Positions 18,037 to 27,835 are shown, counted from the stretch's first letter. The stretch is DNA of 64,000 bases from an uncultured Cohaesibacter sp. (GCF_963676275.1 NZ_OY781091.1:2954775-3018774), one strand, 5' to 3'. The notes: a model not told the origin generated them from the letters alone. Program-made: numbers and translations.

Positions 18037-19419
18037 CTATGAAGCCTTGATTTGAGCAACGACAACGCGGTTGCGCCCTTCATGCTTGGCCTGATAAAGG
18101 GCATCGTCAGCCCGCTTGAGCAATTCGTCCTGCTGCTCTTCTCCGCGACAGCTCGATGCCAGACCGATCGACACGGTCACATCAATCATCTGTCTGCCCT
18201 TGTGAATGATAAAGGGCTTCTCGGATACCTTCTTGCGAATGCGCTCGGCAACAACCATAGCCAGCGAATGATCGGTGTCTGGCATGATGACGACAAACTC
18301 CTCCCCGCCATAGCGACAGACCAGATCGATCCCTCTGGTATTCTTGCGCATGCGCTGGGAGAATTCCTCCAACACCTCATCGCCCGCATCATGGCCGTGG
18401 GTGTCATTGACCGATTTAAAGAAATCGATATCCATCAACAGAACCGAAAGCGGCTTCTCTTTCTCACGTGCTGATGCAAGCAGAGAACTCAGATGCGTCG
18501 TCATATAGCGGCGATTATAGAGCTTGGTCAGCCCATCCATGATGGCCAGTTCCATCGTATGCTGGATGGAGTCGCGCAATGCATCATCATATCGCTTGCG
18601 CAACACTTGCGTATGCAGGCGGGCCAGCAATTCGTTGCGGTCGATCGGCTGGCAGATATAGTCATTCACGCCAAGCTCGAAGGCACGCATGATACGCTTT
18701 TGGTCTGACTCTTGCGCCAACACCAAAATCGGCACGAGACGCGCAGCTTCCAGCGAGCGCAGCTGGGCGCAAAGGCGCAGAGGATCAAAGGTTCTCATGT
18801 CAAGATTGATCAGCAGGCAGTCGAATTCCTGATCCGAGCAGAGCTTCATCGCTGCCGTGGAATCATTTTCGAGATACAGGTCAAACCGCCCCATCAATTG
18901 CTTGCGGATCCGGTCTGCGCTGGAGCGGGCGTCATCCACCAGCAGGATTCGGCCACCTTCATGACCCTTCAACTGCTTCATCAGATCGCCACTGTCAAAG
19001 CCCATTTGCTCGGTGGTATTGGCGCGCGAACGCAGCTCATCGGTCATCGTCTTGACGCGGACCAGATTCTTGACCCGGGCGATCAGCGCCAGATCATTGA
19101 CCGGCTTGGTGAGAAAATCATCCGCTCCCGCTTCCAGCCCGGTCACCCGATCCTTGATCTGATCAAGCGCGGTGACCATGATCACCGGAATATGCATCGT
19201 CTGGGGATTGGCCTTGATCCGGCGGCAGACTTCAAAGCCATCCATCTGCGGCATCATCACATCAAGCAGAACGATATCAACGGTATTCCCCGTCAGGATT
19301 TCCAGCGCCTCCGGGCCGCTATAGGCACAAAGCACATCGAAATATTCGGCGGACAGACGAGCTTCAAGCAGCTTGACATTGGCAGGAATGTCATCAACGA
19401 CAAGAACGCGGGCGGACAT
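18037..19419 (-). CDS. pleD: PleD-type response regulator diguanylate cyclase (REC-REC-GGDEF)
   Basis: 460 residues. PleD makes cyclic-di-GMP when its first receiver domain is phosphorylated, driving polar differentiation in Caulobacter and cell-cycle-linked behaviour in other alphaproteobacteria. REC1 (1-120) has DD at 9-10, the phospho-acceptor Asp53 in LLDVMMPQMDG and a KP signature. REC2 (about 155-275) has Asn where the acceptor Asp should be (LLINLDM), so it serves as a dimerisation adaptor. The GGDEF domain reads GGEEF at 371-375. RGID, nine residues before it, is the RxxD product-inhibition site. It lies 17 nt after divK on the same strand, so the pair is co-transcribed. Confidence 0.95.
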   Translation of the reverse strand: MSARVLVVDDIPANVKLLEARLSAEYFDVLCAYSGPEALEILTGNTVDIVLLDVMMPQMDGFEVCRRIKANPQTMHIPVIMVTALDQIKDRVTGLEAGADDFLTKPVNDLALIARVKNLVRVKTMTDELRSRANTTEQMGFDSGDLMKQLKGHEGGRILLVDDARSSADRIRKQLMGRFDLYLENDSTAAMKLCSDQEFDCLLINLDMRTFDPLRLCAQLRSLEAARLVPILVLAQESDQKRIMRAFELGVNDYICQPIDRNELLARLHTQVLRKRYDDALRDSIQHTMELAIMDGLTKLYNRRYMTTHLSSLLASAREKEKPLSVLLMDIDFFKSVNDTHGHDAGDEVLEEFSQRMRKNTRGIDLVCRYGGEEFVVIMPDTDHSLAMVVAERIRKKVSEKPFIIHKGRQMIDVTVSIGLASSCRGEEQQDELLKRADDALYQAKHEGRNRVVVAQIKAS

Positions 19420-19436
19420 CAGATATCAACTCCAGG

Positions 19437-19808
19437 CTAAGCATCACCAGCGTAGGTGCGCACAGTCTCAATGAATTTCGCCACAGAAATAGGTTTTGAC
19501 AAATAGGCTTCACATCCGCCCTGACGGATCCGTTCCTCATCCCCCTTCATTGCAAAGGCCGTTACGGCCACAACGGGAATGGGTCTGAGATCATCGTCTT
19601 CCTTCAGCCACTTGGTAACTTCCAGTCCCGATACTTCGGGCAACTGGATATCCATCAGGATCAGGTCCGGCATATGCTCTCTGGCGAGTTTCAGGGCATC
19701 CAGCCCGTTGCGCGTCCCCACCGTCTCGTAACCATAGGCTTCCAGCAGGTCGAGAAACAATTTCATGTTCAGTTCATTGTCTTCGACGATGAGAATCTTC
19801 TTGGCCAT
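19437..19808 (-). CDS. divK: Single-domain response regulator DivK
   Basis: 123 residues, a lone receiver domain. The acidic pair ED at 9-10, the acceptor Asp53 in [13 protein letters not shown], Thr in VAVTAFAM and Lys in YLSKPI are all present. In alphaproteobacteria DivK relays signals from the histidine kinases PleC and DivJ to CckA-CtrA, controlling division and polarity. It is first in the divK-pleD pair. No clear full CtrA box (TTAA-N7-TTAA) was found upstream. Confidence 0.95.
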   Translation of the reverse strand: MAKKILIVEDNELNMKLFLDLLEAYGYETVGTRNGLDALKLAREHMPDLILMDIQLPEVSGLEVTKWLKEDDDLRPIPVVAVTAFAMKGDEERIRQGGCEAYLSKPISVAKFIETVRTYAGDA

Positions 19809-19946
19809 AATTCAGTCCGCAGCTCGCATGTGGTGCACAGACCCCAAACCCTGATCAAACAGATCTCGGGTTTCCGTATCAGATGCTTTATTATTTCACT
19901 TATCGTATATACAGAATAAACCTTTCGAAAGGGCAAACACCACATC

Positions 19947-20252
19947 ATGCAAAAAAAACAATCTGGTCTCACCATGGAAGCAGCAGAGGCCATCGGCATT
20001 CAGGCTCTTGTTTTTTTATCAAGCGATTCCGAGCTTTTAGGACGCTTTCTGGCCCTCTCCGGGCTTGACCCAAGCGCCATCCGCGATGTCGCATCCGAGC
20101 CAAGCTTTCTGGCAGCCGTGCTGGACTTCCTGCTCTCGGACGATTCGCTGATCCTGACATTCGCCAACAACAATGCCCTCGCGCCCGAAGAGGTGGTCAC
20201 GGCGAAATTCCGCCTCGATCCCATGAGCATGGCGACAACGGGATCGCTGTAA
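19947..20252 (+). CDS. DUF3572 family protein
   Basis: 101 residues. It carries the family pattern EAAEAIGIQALVFLSSD followed by a LGRFLALSGLDPSAIR segment and a LDFLLSDDSLILTFA segment. DUF3572 proteins are restricted to alphaproteobacteria, usually sit between divK and dinB as here, and have no known function. The ATG at 19947 is assumed; an internal ATG at 19974 would remove nine residues. It is divergent from divK and 40 nt upstream of dinB, so it probably shares the dinB transcript. Confidence 0.85.
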   Translation: MQKKQSGLTMEAAEAIGIQALVFLSSDSELLGRFLALSGLDPSAIRDVASEPSFLAAVLDFLLSDDSLILTFANNNALAPEEVVTAKFRLDPMSMATTGSL

Positions 20253-20292
20253 GGCCATGCCCTTTGATCGTTGAAACAACCCAGTCAGAGCG

Positions 20293-21651
20293 ATGACACC
20301 AAACGTCCATTTTCTGTGCCGCGACTGCCTTGAAGAGGGAGACGGCGCGCCAAAAAGATGCCCACACTGTGGCTCGCCCCGGATGATCCGGCATCAGGAG
20401 CTGCGTCAGCTGTCGATTGCCCATATCGACTGCGACTCCTTCTATGCCTCCGTTGAAAAGCGCGACAATCCCGAAATCAGGGACAAGGCAGTGATCATCG
20501 GCGGCGGAGAACGTGGCGTTGTGGCAACAGCCTGCTATATCGCCCGCATACGCGGGGTCAAATCCGCCATGCCGATGTTTCAGGCCAGAAAGCTCTGCCC
20601 GGACGCGGTCATCATTCGCCCAAACATGAAGAAATACAGCGCGGTAGGAAAAGAAATTCGCGCAAGAATGCAAGCGCTTACCCCCCTTGTGGAACCGCTT
20701 TCCATCGATGAGGCCTTTCTCGATCTGTCCGGCACCGAACGCCTGCACCATGCCTATCCGGCTCTGACGCTGGCCCGCTTTGCCAGGGAGATCGAAACCA
20801 GCATCGGCATCACCGTCTCGGTTGGCCTCAGCCATAACAAGTTCCTTGCCAAGGTCGCATCGGATCTGGAAAAGCCGCGCGGCTTCTCCATCATCGGCAA
20901 GGCCGAGACCCGAGAATTCCTCAAGGACAAGCCCGTTTCCATGATCTGGGGCGTTGGCAAGGTTTCCCAGCGCAATCTGGCCGAAGACGGCTATCACACC
21001 ATCGGCCAGCTACAGACCGCCGATGCCAGCAGGCTCGCCAAGCGCTACGGGGTTCTGGGGCTGCGTCTTGTCAAACTGGCAAATGGCGAAGACGCACGCA
21101 CCGTCAATCCGGAATCTGAGACCAAAAGCATCAGCGCCGAGACCACCTTCAGCAAGGATCTGTCCAGCGCCGAGGATCTGCTGCCCATATTGAGGCGCCT
21201 CAGCGAAGATACCTCAAACCGCTCCAAGAAGGCCGATCTGGCAGGCAGGACCGTCACCCTCAAGCTCAAGGACAACCATTTCAAGAGCATCACCCGCAGC
21301 CGCTCCCTGTCTGACCCGACCCAGCTGTCAGACAGGATCTACAATATCGGCAAGGATCTGCTGCTCAAGGAGCTTGTCAATCGGCAGGCCGCCTATCGCC
21401 TCCTCGGCATCGGCATCAGCGAATTGCATCCGGGCAAATTTGCCGATCCGCCCGATCTGGTCGACATTCAGGCCGGCAAGAGAGCCAGCGCCGAGAAGGC
21501 CATGGATCTGCTCAGCAGCAAATTCGGCGGCAAGATAGTCGAACTGGGCCTGACGCTGAAGGGCAAACTGGCCCGCGAGAAGGACGGCCCATCCGCGCGC
21601 AACGCAATCCATTCGGCCCAGAAGCCGGACAAGGATAGCGGTTTGGACTGA
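20293..21651 (+). CDS. dinB: DNA polymerase IV with N-terminal zinc ribbon
   Basis: 452 residues. This Y-family polymerase performs translesion synthesis. Residues 1-30 form a zinc ribbon (Cys9, Cys12, Cys23, Cys26) common in alphaproteobacterial DinB but missing in E. coli. The palm motifs are [13 protein letters not shown] (Asp46, Asp48) and [10 protein letters not shown] (Asp139, Glu140). [21 protein letters not shown] and the helix-hairpin-helix segment [12 protein letters not shown] follow, then the little-finger domain. I see no clear LexA box upstream. The C-terminus lacks an obvious QLxLF beta-clamp motif; LGLTLKGK is the nearest region. Confidence 0.95.
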   Translation: MTPNVHFLCRDCLEEGDGAPKRCPHCGSPRMIRHQELRQLSIAHIDCDSFYASVEKRDNPEIRDKAVIIGGGERGVVATACYIARIRGVKSAMPMFQARKLCPDAVIIRPNMKKYSAVGKEIRARMQALTPLVEPLSIDEAFLDLSGTERLHHAYPALTLARFAREIETSIGITVSVGLSHNKFLAKVASDLEKPRGFSIIGKAETREFLKDKPVSMIWGVGKVSQRNLAEDGYHTIGQLQTADASRLAKRYGVLGLRLVKLANGEDARTVNPESETKSISAETTFSKDLSSAEDLLPILRRLSEDTSNRSKKADLAGRTVTLKLKDNHFKSITRSRSLSDPTQLSDRIYNIGKDLLLKELVNRQAAYRLLGIGISELHPGKFADPPDLVDIQAGKRASAEKAMDLLSSKFGGKIVELGLTLKGKLAREKDGPSARNAIHSAQKPDKDSGLD

Positions 21652-21873
21652 CGCTCCTGCGCCTGCTCCGGCTCCTGCTCCTGCCTTTGCGGCAACAGGC
21701 AGTTCAAGCTGCCAATCGAGCCGAATATGTAAAAATTCGTGTGCCAGACAAGCTTTTGCTTTCATTGCCGCTCTGGCTCACCTAAATGTTGGGTCATGTT
21801 CACGGCCATATTGCATTCCCTTGCGCTGAGGGCCGTAAAATCACAATAACCAGACCTTTCAATGGAGACGACA

Positions 21874-22341
21874 ATGTCAGGCGCAATCGAAGCCAAACTT
21901 GCAGAACTCGGTATCACCCTTCCAGAAGCAGCCGCTCCGGCAGCCAATTATGTTCCCTTTGTCAAAAGCGGCAATCAGCTGTTCATTTCAGGCCAGATCC
22001 CTCTTTCTGCCTCTGGCGAAAAGGTCATCGGCAAACTGGGCGACACCATGCAAACCGAAGCCGGGCAGGAAGCCGCCAAGCTTTGCGCCATCAGCCTCAT
22101 CGCCCAGATGAAAGCGGCTACCGGCGATCTGGACAAGGTGGCGCGCGTGGTCAAACTGGTTGGTTTTGTCAACTCGACCCAGGATTTTGGCGATCAGCCT
22201 GCCGTCATCAATGGCGCCTCCAACTTCATGGTTGACGTCTTTGGCGACAAGGGCCGCCATGCGCGCTCTGCTGTTTCCGCCGCCTCCCTGCCCTTTGGCG
22301 TTGCCGTTGAGGTAGAAGCCATCGTTGAGCTGGCCGAATAG
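21874..22341 (+). CDS. RidA family protein (YjgF/YER057c/UK114 superfamily)
   Basis: 155 residues. It belongs to the longer RidA subgroup beginning IEAKLAELGITLPEAAAPAANYVPF. The classical RidA hydrolyses reactive enamine/imine intermediates to protect PLP enzymes. Segments LFISGQIPL, VVKLVGFVNSTQDF and SAVSAASLPFGVAVEVEAI match the family. The last segment carries a serine-rich variant in place of the Arg105-containing RxxVxVxxLP of archetypal RidA, so deaminase activity is not assured. ATG 21874 has GGAG at a 6-nt spacing; the upstream ATG at 21862 is less likely. Confidence 0.88.
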   Translation: MSGAIEAKLAELGITLPEAAAPAANYVPFVKSGNQLFISGQIPLSASGEKVIGKLGDTMQTEAGQEAAKLCAISLIAQMKAATGDLDKVARVVKLVGFVNSTQDFGDQPAVINGASNFMVDVFGDKGRHARSAVSAASLPFGVAVEVEAIVELAE

Positions 22342-22362
22342 CATCTTTCATTACCAAATCGA

Positions 22363-22388
22363 CCAATGGCGGAAATCCCTGCCATTGG
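22363..22388. other. Hairpin downstream of the RidA-family gene
   Basis: CCAATGGC (22363-22370) pairs perfectly with GCCATTGG (22381-22388) around a 10-nt loop. There is no T-run, so termination would be weak. Confidence 0.5.
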
Positions 22389-22513
22389 CCCGGCCTCGCC
22401 TGCCCATCACGCAAATATTTCCGCTCGCAGCCTCTTTGAGGGTTACAATCCTTCCAAAGACACCTAAATCTGGACTATAGTCTGATTTTTGCCAGAGGCT
22501 CCTGCTCGACACC

Positions 22514-23740
22514 ATGCCCGACACCCCGCCCGATTCCCAGCCCGACTCCGAGTCTGCTGCCCAGCCTGAGCAGGCCGATTACCAGCTCCATGTCGTCCAT
22601 TCCATGCGGGAAATCGGTCAGGAGCAATGGACGGCCTGTCTTGACGACACCCTCAGCAAGACCAAATCCAATCCATTCCTCTCCTTCGCCTTTCTCGATG
22701 CGCTGGAGCGCTCGGGCTGCGCCAGCGAGGAAACCGGCTGGATGCCCCATCATCTGGTCCTCAAGGATGGCGAAGGCGCTGTGCTGGCCGCCCTGCCCCT
22801 CTATCTCAAATCCCACAGTCAGGGCGAATATGTTTTCGACCATGGCTGGGCCGATGCGCTGGAACGCGCAGGCGGGCAATATTATCCAAAGCTGCAAAGC
22901 GCCATTCCCTTCACACCGGTCAACGCCCCCAAGGTGCTCACCCGCAAGGGCGTCAATGAAGCCGTCGCGGTGGCCGCCATGGCTAGCGGCATGAAGCAGC
23001 TTTGCGAGCGTTATCCCATCTCCTCTGCCCATCTGACCTTTCTGCCGGAAGGACAGAAAGACGCATTCGAGACGCAGGGCTTTCTGGTGCGGCGCGATCA
23101 GCAGTTCCACTGGATCAATCAGGATTATGAGAATTTCGAGGATTTTCTCGCCCAGCTCTCCTCGCGCAAGCGCAAGAATATCCGCAAGGAAAGAAAGACC
23201 GCCCAGAGCCACGGCCTCGCCATCCGCGCCAAACAGGGCGATGAAATCACCGAAGCCGACTGGGATGCCTTTTTTGATTTCTATATGGATACCGGATCGC
23301 GCAAATGGGGGCGGCCTTATCTCAACCGCGCATTCTTCGCCATGATCGCCGAAACCATGGCCGAGCGGATCCTTCTGGTTCTGGCCTATGAAGGCGAAAC
23401 CGCGGTTGCCGGTGCGCTCAATTTCATCGGCGGCGATACCCTTTATGGCCGCTATTGGGGCACGATCGGCGATTATCCCTGCCTGCATTTCGAGCTTTGT
23501 TACCATCAGGCCATAGAATGGGCCATCGCGCATAATATGATGTGCGTGGAAGCCGGAGCGCAAGGGGAACACAAGATCGCCCGTGGCTATGTGCCCAAGA
23601 CCACATGGTCGGCCCACTGGATCGATCATCCCGCCTTCAGGGAAGCCATCGAGGATTATCTCAACCGGGAGCGACGGGCCGCCAAAGCCGAGCAGGACTT
23701 GCTCAACAGCCTGACCCCGTTCAAAAAGGGCGACAGCTGA
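22514..23740 (+). CDS. GNAT-like acyltransferase of the DUF482 (peptidoglycan/aminoacyl-transfer-like) family
   Basis: 408 residues. The family contains two GNAT-like halves and resembles FemAB aminoacyl transferases; its substrate is unknown. Recognisable features are NPFLSFAFLDALERSG near 52-68 and the SSRKRKNIRKERK segment near 215. The C-terminal CVEAGAQGEHKIARGYVPK is a DUF482 hallmark. The first 25 residues are Pro/Asp/Ser-rich and probably disordered. It lies 77 nt before the HIT gene, an arrangement seen in other alphaproteobacteria. Confidence 0.85.
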   Translation: MPDTPPDSQPDSESAAQPEQADYQLHVVHSMREIGQEQWTACLDDTLSKTKSNPFLSFAFLDALERSGCASEETGWMPHHLVLKDGEGAVLAALPLYLKSHSQGEYVFDHGWADALERAGGQYYPKLQSAIPFTPVNAPKVLTRKGVNEAVAVAAMASGMKQLCERYPISSAHLTFLPEGQKDAFETQGFLVRRDQQFHWINQDYENFEDFLAQLSSRKRKNIRKERKTAQSHGLAIRAKQGDEITEADWDAFFDFYMDTGSRKWGRPYLNRAFFAMIAETMAERILLVLAYEGETAVAGALNFIGGDTLYGRYWGTIGDYPCLHFELCYHQAIEWAIAHNMMCVEAGAQGEHKIARGYVPKTTWSAHWIDHPAFREAIEDYLNRERRAAKAEQDLLNSLTPFKKGDS

Positions 23741-23817
23741 AAGCGGGTGGATGGATTTCCCGCCCCTGCGCTGCTAGTCTCGCCCCAACCTTTTCAACCA
23801 ATCAATGGATTCGACTC

Positions 23818-24252
23818 ATGAGCAGCCCAGCCTATGACAATGACAATATCTTTGCGAAAATCCTGCGTGGCGAAATTCCTTGCCACAAGATTTACGAAGA
23901 CGATCTAACCATCGCCTTTCTGGATGTGATGCCCAAGGCTGACGGCCATGCCCTCGTGCTGCCGAAAAATCCCTCCCGCAATATTTTCGACACGGCAAAA
24001 AGTGACCTTGATGCGGTCATCGCCACGACACAGAAGCTGGCCAAGGCCGCCATGGTCGCCTTTGAGGCCGACGGGGTTACCGTGCAGCAGAATAACGAGG
24101 GCGCTGGCGGGCAGGAAGTGTTCCATCTGCATTTCCATGTCGTACCACGCCTTGAAGGCGTTGCCCTGCGGCCGCAAACCGGCAAGATGGCAGACAATGA
24201 CCTCCTCGCAGGCCATGCGGAGAACTATCGCAAAGCTCTGGAAAATCTCTGA
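23818..24252 (+). CDS. HIT family hydrolase
   Basis: 144 residues. It begins DNDNIFAKILRGEIPCHKIYEDD, typical of Hint-type proteins. The histidine triad is HLHFHVVPR near 107-115 (HxHxHxx). The family hydrolyses nucleoside phosphoramidates and AMP-lysine-like substrates using the middle His as nucleophile. ATG 23818 matches the usual N-terminus; the open frame extends further upstream only because it overlaps the previous gene's shadow. A bidirectional terminator follows. Confidence 0.94.
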   Translation: MSSPAYDNDNIFAKILRGEIPCHKIYEDDLTIAFLDVMPKADGHALVLPKNPSRNIFDTAKSDLDAVIATTQKLAKAAMVAFEADGVTVQQNNEGAGGQEVFHLHFHVVPRLEGVALRPQTGKMADNDLLAGHAENYRKALENL

Positions 24253-24292
24253 TTTTCAAGCACCAAGGCGGATTGAAGATAGAACAAAAAAC

Positions 24293-24316
24293 AAAGAGGC
24301 CCGGCGGCCTCTTTTT
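24293..24316. terminator. Bidirectional intrinsic terminator
   Basis: AAAGAGGCC (24293-24301) pairs with GGCCTCTTT (24306-24314) around CGGC. There is a T-run on the plus strand, and A residues on the left arm give U-rich RNA on the minus strand. It separates the convergent HIT and azlD genes and touches the azlD stop codon. Confidence 0.85.
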
Positions 24317-24684
24317 CATATCATGGCACCGCCGCAAAGAAGCGCCAGCCCGACAAGGCTGACCGCTCCGAGCAGTACGCCAACAAACAGGTTGCGCATC
24401 ACCCCGAAATAGAAGGCCACGGCAACGGCCACAGCCACAAGCCTTATCCAGACGGGGATCGAAGTCAGAGCGCCGGTCGGAAACAGGATCAGCCGTGTGA
24501 TGACACCGGCCACCAGCGCATTGGCAACAGCGCGCGCCAGCAATATCCATTCGCTGTTATCCCTCAAACGTCCGGCAAAGGCCACCCCGAGCCAGCGCCA
24601 CATGTCCGTTGGCAGCGCAGCCCCCAGCAGAACAAACAGATAGGGCCACCAGAAGGCGTCAAGACTGTCATAGAAAAGCGTCAT
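24316..24684 (-). CDS. azlD: AzlD-like small subunit of branched-chain amino acid exporter
   Basis: 122 residues with four hydrophobic segments (around 11-28, 46-66, 78-98 and 98-118). It fits AzlD, which pairs with AzlC to export branched-chain amino acids or analogues. Its ATG overlaps the azlC stop by 4 nt (ATGA), so the two are translationally coupled. No conserved catalytic residues are expected. A longer open frame extends upstream over azlC but is only an artefact of the overlap. Confidence 0.82.
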   Translation of the reverse strand: MTLFYDSLDAFWWPYLFVLLGAALPTDMWRWLGVAFAGRLRDNSEWILLARAVANALVAGVITRLILFPTGALTSIPVWIRLVAVAVAVAFYFGVMRNLFVGVLLGAVSLVGLALLCGGAMI

Positions 24685-25436
24685 TGATGCCGCCTCCAAT
24701 AGCCGATCCCATAGGCGGCCAGCCCGCCGACAAGCCCGGTCAGCACCAGCCCCATCTCGGGCACCAGAAGGGCAAAGAGCGGCCCCAGCAAAAAGCCGAA
24801 AACAAGCGCCAGCTTGTCCGACAGCAACCGCGCCGCACTTGGCAGTGTGAGAATGAAATAAAGCGGTGTCATCAGGAAAAGCGCCGCAGCGATCACCGGC
24901 GGCACGGCCCCCGCGATGCCATGCCCCAGAGCCACAATACCGGTACTGATCACCGCCAGAGAGACAGCAAAACCGGCAAAGAAGGGCATCCGCGCATAGC
25001 GCGGCAGGGCGGGCAGCTCCTTCATGCCGAACACCCAAGCGGTGATGGCGGTGAAATGAGCCACCAGCAGCAGCTGCCAGCGACGGGTGCCGGCATCTCT
25101 CACCTCCGGCACGAAAGAAACCACCATCGGCATCATCCGCACCGATGCCATGGCAACAGCCACGAAGATGGCCAGCAGGCTGGTGCCTGAAAGAATGCCG
25201 CCGATCAGGATCACATTGCTTGGAATGGCCCATGCTGTCAGGGTCATGAACATCGCCAGATACAGATCGACCCCACTCTCATAGGTGAAGCTGCCAAAAC
25301 CGAGATAGGAGAAATAGAGCACGATGGCAGGCGTCGAAAGCAGATTGCGCATGCCGCGGCGATACCAGTAAAAACCGGAAAGCTGCTCATCAGACGCCGC
25401 AAGCTTCGTCTCATCGGGAATTTTCATTGAGGACAT
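24681..25436 (-). CDS. azlC: AzlC family branched-chain amino acid exporter, large subunit
   Basis: About 251 residues with eight or so hydrophobic segments. The first part (PAIVLYFSYLGFGSFTYESG) and the VRMMPMVVSFVPE segment match AzlC permeases, where the N-terminal GF and the central RxxP region are conserved. With AzlD it forms an efflux system for branched-chain amino acids and toxic analogues. The start is uncertain: ATG 25436 is chosen, ATG 25427 and 25445 are alternatives, and none has a good Shine-Dalgarno sequence. Confidence 0.83.
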   Translation of the reverse strand: MSSMKIPDETKLAASDEQLSGFYWYRRGMRNLLSTPAIVLYFSYLGFGSFTYESGVDLYLAMFMTLTAWAIPSNVILIGGILSGTSLLAIFVAVAMASVRMMPMVVSFVPEVRDAGTRRWQLLLVAHFTAITAWVFGMKELPALPRYARMPFFAGFAVSLAVISTGIVALGHGIAGAVPPVIAAALFLMTPLYFILTLPSAARLLSDKLALVFGFLLGPLFALLVPEMGLVLTGLVGGLAAYGIGYWRRHQ

Positions 25437-25563
25437 AAGACCCATCGGGCAAGGAAGGGAAACAGGAAGAGTTCCAAATCTGACACAGTTCCAAGCACCA
25501 TTCAACCTGCCAGTCCGGCAGTATCTATCTTAATTCAAAAGAGAATTGTGCAAATTTAGACAT

Positions 25564-26985
25564 TTACCAGCGCCAGAATGCAGGCATCAGAATGGTCAGA
25601 GCGGACAGGATTTCCAGTCGCCCGAGTATCATCTCGATGCTCAACAGCCATTTGGCGATATCAGGCAGACTGCTGAAATTGCCCGCAGGGCCAATGATCG
25701 GGCCAAGGCCGGGGCCCACATTCGCCAGCGCCGTGGCCGAAGCGCTCATCGCGGTCACAAAGTCCAGACCGCAGAGCTGCAACGCAATCGCAAACACCAT
25801 GAAGGTTAGAAAAAACAGAAAGATGAAGCTGAGCGTGGACGCAGCCATCTCGTCATCCACCACCTTCGTGCCATAGCGCATCGGTACGATACGGTTGGGA
25901 TGAATGAGCTTGGCAACCGCATTCTTGATGATCAGCCATGCGATCACGAAGCGGAACTGCTTGATACCGCCAGCCGTCGAGCCAGAACAGGCACCAAAGA
26001 AGGTCAGGATGAGAAACAGCACCACAAACAGTGCGCCCCATTCCTGATAGTCTCCCGCACCATAGCCCGTGGTCGTCACAATCGAGATGACGTCAAACAG
26101 CGCGATGGCGAAATCCTCGATCACCGGACCGGGCGAGAGCCATTGCTTGGCGAAGAAGATGATCACGGCAGCAATCAGCACACCCTTGAGATAGAGCCCG
26201 ATTTGCGGATCTCTTGCCCGGTCTTCCGAGAAGAAGCGGATCATGTAAAGGAAGGGCAAGCCACCAAAAAACATGAAGAGCGAACCGGCAAAATAGATCC
26301 CCACACTTTCGAAATGCGCCATCGACCCATCGGAGGTGGAATATCCCCCCGTCGACAGGGTCGTCATCGCATGGTTGACCGCCTCAAAGAAGGTCATGCC
26401 AAGCGCGAAATAGGAGAAGGCACAGGCCGCCGTCAGGAACATATAGACAAAGGCGATCTTGACCGCGAATTCCCGAATACGCGGATAGGGATTATCGCTC
26501 TGCTCGGAGGATTCCAGAAAAAACAGCTTCTGCCCACCCGAACCGAGCATCGGCAGAATGGTGATGCCGATGGCAACGATGCCCAAGCCCCCCAGCCACT
26601 GCATCAGCGAGCGCCAGAAAAGCAGCCCCGGCGCCATGCTGTCCAGCCCACTCAACACGGTAGAGCCGGTGGTGGTGAAGCCCGATGCCGATTCGAAATA
26701 GGCGTCCGCATAGCTGATGCCAAGCGAGGAGAAATAGAGCGGCAAGGCGGCAAAGGCACTGAGTACGAACCAGCTGCCATTCACAAACAGGATAGAGCTG
26801 CGAATGCTCCATTCGCCTTCCTGCCCGCGCATGGCCAGAAACAGCGCCACACCAAATCCGACGGATATGGAGCCGCCACCAAGAAAGGCGTGCCAGTCGT
26901 TGCTCTGATATGCCAAATCGACAATTGCGGGAAAGAACATCATCCCGCCCAATGCGGCAATCAATATCCCGAGTGCTGAAAGCAC
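25564..26985 (-). CDS. trkH: TrkH-family potassium uptake protein
   Basis: 473 residues with about ten transmembrane segments and four pore repeats. The filter-like segments SGFTTTGSTVL, TTLSTGGYSTSD, SIVTTTGYGAGDY and ATALANVGPG each hold the conserved central glycine. Trk systems take up K+ (or Na+) driven by ion gradients and usually need a TrkA gating subunit; no trkA is in this window. The start is GTG 26985, preceded by AGAGGTGA, a strong ribosome-binding site. It is apparently monocistronic. Confidence 0.94.
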   Translation of the reverse strand: MLSALGILIAALGGMMFFPAIVDLAYQSNDWHAFLGGGSISVGFGVALFLAMRGQEGEWSIRSSILFVNGSWFVLSAFAALPLYFSSLGISYADAYFESASGFTTTGSTVLSGLDSMAPGLLFWRSLMQWLGGLGIVAIGITILPMLGSGGQKLFFLESSEQSDNPYPRIREFAVKIAFVYMFLTAACAFSYFALGMTFFEAVNHAMTTLSTGGYSTSDGSMAHFESVGIYFAGSLFMFFGGLPFLYMIRFFSEDRARDPQIGLYLKGVLIAAVIIFFAKQWLSPGPVIEDFAIALFDVISIVTTTGYGAGDYQEWGALFVVLFLILTFFGACSGSTAGGIKQFRFVIAWLIIKNAVAKLIHPNRIVPMRYGTKVVDDEMAASTLSFIFLFFLTFMVFAIALQLCGLDFVTAMSASATALANVGPGLGPIIGPAGNFSSLPDIAKWLLSIEMILGRLEILSALTILMPAFWRW

Positions 26986-27230
26986 GGGGTCACCTCTTCA
27001 TTGCGGAACCATCTGGATTGTTTATCCACCAAACCAGCTCCGGGTCAAGCGCAAGCATGAGGATTGAGAAAAAAGGCCCTCTCTCCTGCACGCTCTCTTG
27101 CATGGCAGCCGCCATGCAATCACTTTCGTCGCGCAATGGCGGCAAGCTTACTCCGCCCTTGCGCTGTTGCAAAGTGTTCAATGCGGCTTGCCGCGCTCCG
27201 TTTCCCGCAGGCGGGCACAAGGCCCTTTGC

Positions 27231-27626
27231 TCATGCATCAAGCAGGTCCGTGCCATAGGAATTGTCAACGGTGCAGAGCCATCTGCCGCCCTCGGAACGC
27301 TTGAAGACATAGCTGGCGCGACGCACCAGCGTCAGATCCCAACCATCGGCATCCACCGTATCAAGGAAGCTCTTCATGATCACCAGCGCGGTGTCCGCCC
27401 CTTCCATGACTTCCATTTCCCCCTGCCGTACGGTCAGACGATGCTTGAAATGCTCGGCGATGGCTTCGAAAGCCTCCCTGATGCGCGCTTTGCCCTGCAC
27501 TGTCTTGCCGGGCTTGACGACCAGCGTCGCGTCTTCGGCATAAAAATCCATCAGGCTGTCAAAATCCTCAGCCGAGATTGCCCGGTCTGCAGCCTTTATC
27601 ACTGATCGTAATGCTTGATGGGTCAT
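27231..27626 (-). CDS. NTF2-like/DUF4440 family protein
   Basis: 131 residues forming a cone-shaped NTF2-like fold. The helix MTHQALRSVIKAADRAISAE is followed by FDSLMDFYAEDATLVVKPGK, a repeated pattern of this superfamily, and by long beta strands ending FKRSEGGRWLCTVDNSYG. Members include ketosteroid isomerase-like enzymes and ligand-binding proteins; no catalytic residue set can be recognised. AGGAGACGGAA lies directly before the ATG. No operon partner. Confidence 0.8.
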   Translation of the reverse strand: MTHQALRSVIKAADRAISAEDFDSLMDFYAEDATLVVKPGKTVQGKARIREAFEAIAEHFKHRLTVRQGEMEVMEGADTALVIMKSFLDTVDADGWDLTLVRRASYVFKRSEGGRWLCTVDNSYGTDLLDA

Positions 27627-27665
27627 TTCCGTCTCCTGTCTGGTTACACCCCGCGAGACGGCAAT

Positions 27666-27688
27666 AAAAAACCCGCCTCAGGCGGGTT
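27666..27688 (-). terminator. Intrinsic terminator for minus-strand transcripts
   Basis: AACCCGCC (27670-27677) and GGCGGGTT (27681-27688) pair around TCA. On the minus strand the hairpin is followed by a U-run (A residues 27666-27671). A second perfect hairpin without U-run, CACCATTC/GAATGGTG, lies at 27718-27736. Together they close the transcript of the small membrane protein gene. Confidence 0.8.
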
Positions 27689-27835
27689 CCGATAAGCGAT
27701 ATGCACACACGAAAGCCCACCATTCAAAGAATGGTGAGAATAATCGACTGATACTGGGTGCACATCTGGTTCATGTTTCAAGCATGTATAGCCAATTGAT
27801 CGGCAAGGCAAGCCCATTTGTCGGCAAAGCGGCCA

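Noticed and set aside
21652-21730. GCTCCTGC-like repeats after dinB considered as a repetitive element
   Set aside because: Short, imperfect and confined to one spot. More likely low-complexity intergenic DNA.
24316-25233. 305-codon minus-strand frame covering azlD and part of azlC
   Set aside because: Only its last 122 codons (azlD) are real. The rest is an off-frame reading of azlC.
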